Assembly: GCA_030620655.1 (NCBI GenBank)
Contig: JAUXEH010000114.1
Location: forward strand, 1-8,395
Source: Candidatus Aminicenantota bacterium
GTDB taxonomy: Bacteria; Acidobacteriota; Aminicenantia; Aminicenantales; Aminicenantaceae
Direction: 5' to 3'
DNA: 8,395 bases
Positions within the stretch are counted from its first letter, which is position 1; each line of letters opens with the position of its first letter. The position numbers and the translations under genes were made by a program. The notes under the pieces were generated by a model. That model worked only from the letters and a program-made list of their open reading frames with translations. It did not search any database and was not told where the DNA came from. This document shows, piece by piece, positions 4,811-8,395 of the stretch.

Positions 4811-7800
4811 ATGAGCAAGAAAATCTATCGCATGCAGCTTCAGCTGTGCGGGGGATCGGCCTGTCTCGCCAACCATTCTTTCGAGGTCTACCAGGCCCTG
4901 GACGAGGAGTTGAAAAAACACAGCCTGGGCCAGGAGATCGAGCTGGTCACAACCGGCTGCAACGGCTTCTGCGACACCGGTCCGCTGCTGGTCGTCAAAC
5001 CCGACAACATCTACTACAACCACCTCAAGGTCGAGAACATACCGCACCTGGTCGAAGAGCACTTCATGAAGGGCCGTCCCGTAAAAGAAATGATGTTCAT
5101 CCCGCCATCGGAGGAGGAGTTCCTGCCCAAGCTCAGTGAGCTCAGCTTCTTCAAGAAGCAGATCCTGGTGGCCCTGCGCAACCGGGGGCTGATCGACGCG
5201 GAAAAGATCGACGACTACATCGCGCGCAACGGCTACATGGCCTTGACCAAGGCCCTGACCGAGATGACACCCGAAGGGATCGTTGCAGAGATCAAGGCGG
5301 CCGGGCTGCGGGGCCGGGGCGGCGCGGGTTTTTCCACCGGTCTCAAGTGGGAACTGGTGCGCAACGCCGCCGGAGACAAGAAGTACATCATCTGCAACGC
5401 GGATGAGGGGGACCCGGGAGCCTACATGGACCGCAGCATCATCGAGTCCGATCCCCACTCCGTGCTGGAGGGGATGCTGATCGGGGCGCGGGCCATGGGT
5501 GCGGAAGAAGGCATCATCTACATCCGCAACGAATACCCCATGGCCGTCCAGCGGGTGACCACGGCCATCGATCAGGCCCGCGATTACGGCCTGTTGGGGG
5601 AAGACATCTTGAACTCCGGCTTCGACTTCGATATCAAGGTGGTGCGGGGCGCCGGCGCCTTCGTGTGCGGCGAGGAGACCTCGCTCATCGCGTCCATCGA
5701 AGGCCGTTTGGGCGAACCCACGCCGCGGCCGCCCTTCCCGGCGGAGAGCGGGCTCTGGGGCAAGCCCACCAACATCAACAACGTGGAGACCTGGGCCAAT
5801 GTCCCGGTCATCATCGAACGGGGCGCCGGCTGGTACTCCTCGATCGGCACCGAGCTCAGCAAGGGCACCAAGGTGTTCTCGGTCGTGGGCAAGGTGAAGA
5901 ACACGGGCCTGGTGGAAGTCCCCATGGGCATCACCCTGGGCGAGATCATCTTCGACATCTGCGGCGGCGTAGCGGACGACCACAAGTTCAAGGCCGTGCA
6001 GATCGGGGGGCCTTCGGGCGGGTGTCTCCCGGCCGAGCACCTGAACCTGCCCGTGGATTACGAGAGCCTGACCGAGGCCGGCACCATGATGGGATCGGGC
6101 GGCATGGTGGTCACGGACGAGAGCATCTGCATGGTGGACATGGCCCATTTCTTTCTGAACTTCGTCAAGGACGAATCCTGCGGCAAGTGCACCCCCTGCA
6201 GGGAGGGCATCCCCAGGATGCTGGAGTACCTCACCCGGATCAAGGAGGGTAAGGCCACCATGGACGAGCTGGATGAGCTCAACGAGCTGGCGCTGGCCAT
6301 CAAGGAGTCTTCGCTGTGCGGCCTGGGCAAGACGGCCCCCAACCCCTTCCTGACGACCTACCGCTATTTCAAGGGTGAGTATGAGGACCACATCCTGTAC
6401 AAGCGCTGTGACGCCGGCGTGTGCAGCCACCTGGTCTCCTCGCCCTGCCATCACACCTGCCCTATCGAGACCGAGGCCAGTTCCTACATCGCGCTCATCG
6501 CCCAGGGCAAGTTCAAGGAAGCCCTGGATGTCAACCTGTGGGCCAACCCGCTGCCCAGTGTGTGTGCCCGGGTGTGTCACCACCCCTGTGAGACCACCTG
6601 CAAGGCCGGACAGTTCGGCCAGCCCATCGCGGTGCGGGATCTGAAGCGCTTCGTAACGGATTATGCCAGCAACAACGGCGGCCTGCCCAAGGTCAAACCG
6701 CCGTCGGAGGAGCGGGACAAGGTGGCCATCGTGGGCGCCGGCCCGGCCGGCCTCATGGCGGGTTGGGAGCTCGGAAAGCAGGGGTACCAGGTCACGATCT
6801 ATGAGGCGGAAGCCGTGCCGGGCGGGATGCTCTCCTGGGGGATCCCCGAGTATCGGCTGCCCAAGGAGGTCCTGTACTCCGAGATCGACCGCATCCGGGA
6901 TGTGGGTGTGACCATCAAGCTCAACACTCCCATCGGCCCTGAGCTGACCATCGACGACCTTTTCGCGGAGGGGAACAAGGCGGTGTTCATCGCCACGGGG
7001 ACGCCGGTCAACATGAAGCTGGGGATCCAGGGCGAAGACACGGAAGGCGTGATCGATCCCATCGCTTTCCTGAAAAAGTACAACCTGAAAGGTGACGCCG
7101 TGATAGGCAAGAAGGTCGCGGTGGTCGGAGGAGGCAACACGGCTTTTGACGCGGCCCGCACAGCCTGGAGGCTGGGCGCCGAGGTCACCATCCTGTACCG
7201 TCGGACCCGCCAGGAGATGCCCGCCATGGTGGAAGATATAGACGAAGCCATCGAAGAAGGGGTCAAGATCGAGTACCTGACCATACCGGTCGAGGCCTTC
7301 TCCGAGGACGGCCGGCTCAGCAGGGTCATGTGCCAGAGGATGGAGCTCAGCCAGTTCGACAAATCGGGGAGGCGCCGTCCCGTGCCTGTGGAGGGAAGCG
7401 AGTTTGAGTTGGAAGTGGACACGCTCATCCCCGCTATCGGGCAGGAACCGGACCTGGCCTTCATGAGCGGCAAGACCGATCTTCAGATATCCAAATGGAA
7501 GACCCTCGAGGTGGACCCTGATACCATGGCCACCAACCTGCCAGGCATATTCGCCGGCGGTGACGTGGTGACCGGCCCGGCCACCGTGCTGGAAGCCATG
7601 CGTCAGGGAAAGATCGCGGCCGAATCCATGGGCCGCTTCCTGCGAGACGAAAGCCTGGTCAGGGATTACAAACCTACCTCCGCACGCCTGGAGGTTCCGC
7701 TGGTCCAGTTCATACCGGAAGGCGATGAGGAGCCCCAGCGGGTCGAGATGCCGAAGCTGACCTTGACAGACCGCCGGGGAAACTTCAAGGAAGTGGAACT

Positions 7801-7888
7801 GGGTCTGACCAGTGAGGCGGCCATGGCCGAAGCCCAGCGCTGCCTCAGGTGCGACCTGGAAAGCCTCAGGATAAGAGGAGAGTCATAA
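4811..7888 (+). CDS. NuoF/HndC-type NADH flavoprotein fused to GltD/NfnB-type FAD oxidoreductase
   Basis: A 1025-residue soluble redox fusion; AGGAGG (4800-4805) lies 5 nt before the ATG. Order: a [2Fe-2S] domain (~1-90; C13, C18, C50, C54); a Complex I 51-kDa-like FMN/NADH module (~115-330) with GLRGRGGAGF (165-174), CNADEGDPGAY and CGEETSLI; an SLBB region (~335-420); and the N3-type [4Fe-4S] motif SCGKCTPC (C457, C460, C463) with C503 in SLCGLG. From ~530 a GltD/NfnB-like half begins: eight cysteines (533, 538, 546, 550, 585, 589, 593, 597) enough for two [4Fe-4S] clusters, an FAD site IVGAGPAG (640-647), an NAD(P) site VVGGGNTAFD (from 771) followed by RRTRQEMPA, whose arginines suggest NADPH, and GIFAGGDVVTGPATVLEAM near the end. 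One chain thus has an NADH/FMN site and an NAD(P)H/FAD site. Transhydrogenase or electron-bifurcating activity is inferred, not shown. No NuoG, hydrogenase or formate dehydrogenase gene is adjacent. Confidence 0.9.
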   Translation: MSKKIYRMQLQLCGGSACLANHSFEVYQALDEELKKHSLGQEIELVTTGCNGFCDTGPLLVVKPDNIYYNHLKVENIPHLVEEHFMKGRPVKEMMFIPPSEEEFLPKLSELSFFKKQILVALRNRGLIDAEKIDDYIARNGYMALTKALTEMTPEGIVAEIKAAGLRGRGGAGFSTGLKWELVRNAAGDKKYIICNADEGDPGAYMDRSIIESDPHSVLEGMLIGARAMGAEEGIIYIRNEYPMAVQRVTTAIDQARDYGLLGEDILNSGFDFDIKVVRGAGAFVCGEETSLIASIEGRLGEPTPRPPFPAESGLWGKPTNINNVETWANVPVIIERGAGWYSSIGTELSKGTKVFSVVGKVKNTGLVEVPMGITLGEIIFDICGGVADDHKFKAVQIGGPSGGCLPAEHLNLPVDYESLTEAGTMMGSGGMVVTDESICMVDMAHFFLNFVKDESCGKCTPCREGIPRMLEYLTRIKEGKATMDELDELNELALAIKESSLCGLGKTAPNPFLTTYRYFKGEYEDHILYKRCDAGVCSHLVSSPCHHTCPIETEASSYIALIAQGKFKEALDVNLWANPLPSVCARVCHHPCETTCKAGQFGQPIAVRDLKRFVTDYASNNGGLPKVKPPSEERDKVAIVGAGPAGLMAGWELGKQGYQVTIYEAEAVPGGMLSWGIPEYRLPKEVLYSEIDRIRDVGVTIKLNTPIGPELTIDDLFAEGNKAVFIATGTPVNMKLGIQGEDTEGVIDPIAFLKKYNLKGDAVIGKKVAVVGGGNTAFDAARTAWRLGAEVTILYRRTRQEMPAMVEDIDEAIEEGVKIEYLTIPVEAFSEDGRLSRVMCQRMELSQFDKSGRRRPVPVEGSEFELEVDTLIPAIGQEPDLAFMSGKTDLQISKWKTLEVDPDTMATNLPGIFAGGDVVTGPATVLEAMRQGKIAAESMGRFLRDESLVRDYKPTSARLEVPLVQFIPEGDEEPQRVEMPKLTLTDRRGNFKEVELGLTSEAAMAEAQRCLRCDLESLRIRGES

Positions 7889-8134
7889 ATGCCCGGAAAA
7901 AAGTTATATGTGGGGAATCTCTACTGCATGGCGAAAAAGGATCATCTACGCGAGCTGTTTTCCCATTACGGCCGCGTAAGCGGGATCACCATGGTCGAGG
8001 GCACGGGATACGGGTATGTGGAAATGAACAGCGTCAAGGAGGCGGTGGATGCCAAGAAAGCCTTGGATGGGGCTGACTTCCTCGAGCGCGTGATCCGTGT
8101 CCGCTACGCCGACGAACCACAGTACATCGTCTGA
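7889..8134 (+). CDS. Small RRM-domain RNA-binding protein
   Basis: An 81-residue protein made of a single RNA recognition motif. RNP2 is LYVGNL (6-11) and RNP1 is TGYGYVEM (39-46), with the aromatic residues Y41 and Y43 that stack on RNA bases. Helix 1 is around HLRELFSHYG and helix 2 around VKEAVDAKKALDG; the final strand is VIRVRYAD. The first RNP1 residue is T rather than the usual K/R, and the loop before RNP1 is very short, so the domain is smaller than common bacterial RRM proteins. Its ATG immediately follows the TAA of the fusion gene (TAA-ATG, no gap), with GAGGAG (7875-7880) 8 nt upstream inside the fusion's coding end; coupling to the redox genes is therefore tight. The RNA target is unknown. 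The structured RNA just after its stop codon is a possible one (inference). Confidence 0.85.
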   Translation: MPGKKLYVGNLYCMAKKDHLRELFSHYGRVSGITMVEGTGYGYVEMNSVKEAVDAKKALDGADFLERVIRVRYADEPQYIV

Positions 8135-8135
8135 T

Positions 8136-8171
8136 GTCATTGCGAGGTCCCTTTGGGACCGAAGCAATCTC
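8136..8171. repeat. Intergenic GTCATTGCGAG...GAAGCAATCTC hairpin repeat
   Basis: The unit starts one base after the RRM stop codon. GGTCCC (8146-8151) pairs with GGGACC (8155-8160) around TTT, and outside it ATTGC (8139-8143) pairs with GCAAT (8164-8168), making an almost complete hairpin. It shares TGTCATTGCGA exactly with 892-902. It resembles a dispersed intergenic element known in several deltaproteobacteria (recollection, not searched). Confidence 0.6.
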
Positions 8172-8191
8172 GTTGGGGAAGGTCAGCGAAA

Positions 8192-8209
8192 CCTGCCGAG
8201 AGGGGCAGG
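8192..8209 (+). other. Hairpin that would compete with the downstream terminator stem
   Basis: CCTGCC (8192-8197) pairs perfectly with GGCAGG (8204-8209) around a 6-nt loop. The right arm is also the base of the long stem at 8202-8263, so the two folds exclude each other. Confidence 0.45.
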
Positions 8210-8273
8210 CTGCTGTCCTGCATCAACCGATAGAGTTATCGGCACAAAAAGCAGCCTGTCCCCATTATTTTTT
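8202..8273 (+). terminator. Compound stem-loop terminator of the redox-RRM operon
   Basis: GGGG (8202-8205) plus CAGGCTGCT (8206-8214) pairs with AGCAGCCTG (8250-8258) plus CCCC (8260-8263), a 13-bp stem with one bulged T at 8259. The 35-nt loop holds a second perfect hairpin, CCGATA (8227-8232) with TATCGG (8237-8242). ATTA and six T (8268-8273) follow. This fits an intrinsic terminator on the + strand, although the long loop and the ATTA before the T-run are less than ideal. It could also be part of a dispersed REP-like element. Confidence 0.5.
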
Positions 8274-8316
8274 AGAGCGCAGCGAGCCCGGGTATTGGGC
8301 CAGAGGACGCAGGTTT

Positions 8317-8395
8317 TTACGGTAAAGCGCTGAGGATCTGGTGGATCTGAAAATACCAGTAAAACTCCATGGCCACCAGGGCCGTGTAGACGCAG
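8317..8395 (-). CDS. C-terminal fragment of an unidentified, possibly membrane, protein
   Basis: Reading the minus strand from the window edge, one frame gives 25 codons and then TAA (plus 8317-8319). The residues are hydrophobic and aromatic (TALVAMEFYWYF, then QIHQILSALP), as in the end of a membrane helix, and the first codons (GCC, CTG, GTG, GAG) match the GC-rich usage of the neighbours. The other two minus-strand frames look less protein-like (one is rich in Arg, Ser and Trp, the other in Gly and Pro). The fragment is too short to assign a family. The gene would converge on the redox-RRM operon. Confidence 0.4.
   Translation of the reverse strand, partial: CVYTALVAMEFYWYFQIHQILSALP

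Noticed and set aside
4757..6583. A 608-codon open frame on the minus strand opposite the redox fusion
   Set aside because: It lies wholly antisense to strongly recognisable ferredoxin and NuoF sequence, its composition (rich in H, D, G, L and V) is what GC-rich antisense frames give, and no family is recognisable.
8097..8333. Plus-strand open frames after the RRM gene (8097-8333 and 8134-8325)
   Set aside because: They run through hairpin repeats and a terminator, have no ribosome binding site, and give low-complexity translations with no family resemblance.
1..8395. CRISPR arrays, tRNA or rRNA genes, insertion sequences with a transposase
   Set aside because: No regularly spaced direct repeats, no cloverleaf or rRNA-like sequence and no transposase-like protein were seen on either strand.

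Overview
The window looks like a piece of a GC-rich anaerobic deltaproteobacterium (Desulfobacterota: sulfate reducer or syntroph type). This is inferred from the gene families (an HndB-like ferredoxin, a NuoF/HndC-GltD fusion, cytoplasmic PAS/HisKA_2 kinases with Cys-bearing PAS domains, a small bacterial RRM protein) and from intergenic GTCATTGCGAG...GAAGCAATCTC elements of a kind common in that group. No species can be named from the sequence alone.

Layout. (1) About 1-778 (+): the 3' part of a TonB-family gene with a Pro/Gln/Glu-rich spacer and a TonB C-terminal domain. A strong intrinsic terminator follows (810-846). (2) 865-941: a decayed copy of the intergenic repeat, then a promoter with a perfect TTGACA box. 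(3) 1002-3810 (+): a two-gene signalling operon. It encodes a soluble PAS-PAS-HisKA_2 histidine kinase and, overlapping by 23 bp, a receiver-PAS-kinase-like protein whose H-box histidines are both replaced by arginine. (4) 3818-4156 (-): an XRE-type regulator, convergent with the signalling operon and divergent from the next one. (5) 4157-4413: an AT-rich divergent control region with two palindromes, a promoter in each direction and a terminator-like hairpin just before the first ribosome binding site. (6) 4414-8134 (+): a tight three-gene operon encoding an HndB-like [2Fe-2S] protein, a 1025-residue fusion of an NADH-binding NuoF/HndC module to a GltD/NfnB-like NAD(P)H module, and an 81-residue RRM RNA-binding protein whose ATG directly abuts the fusion's stop codon. 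(7) 8135-8316: no gene; an intergenic repeat hairpin and a compound stem-loop ending in a T-run. (8) 8317-8395 (-): the likely C-terminal end of another gene.

How the genes may work together. The kinase probably phosphorylates the receiver of its partner, whose output would then be a degenerate kinase module rather than a DNA-binding domain. The XRE protein is the natural candidate to control both itself and the redox operon through the shared divergent region. The redox operon has two dinucleotide-binding flavin sites on one chain and many Fe-S clusters, but no hydrogenase, formate dehydrogenase or NuoG partner within the window. It could therefore be an NADH/NADPH/ferredoxin electron-exchange enzyme. 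That role is inference.
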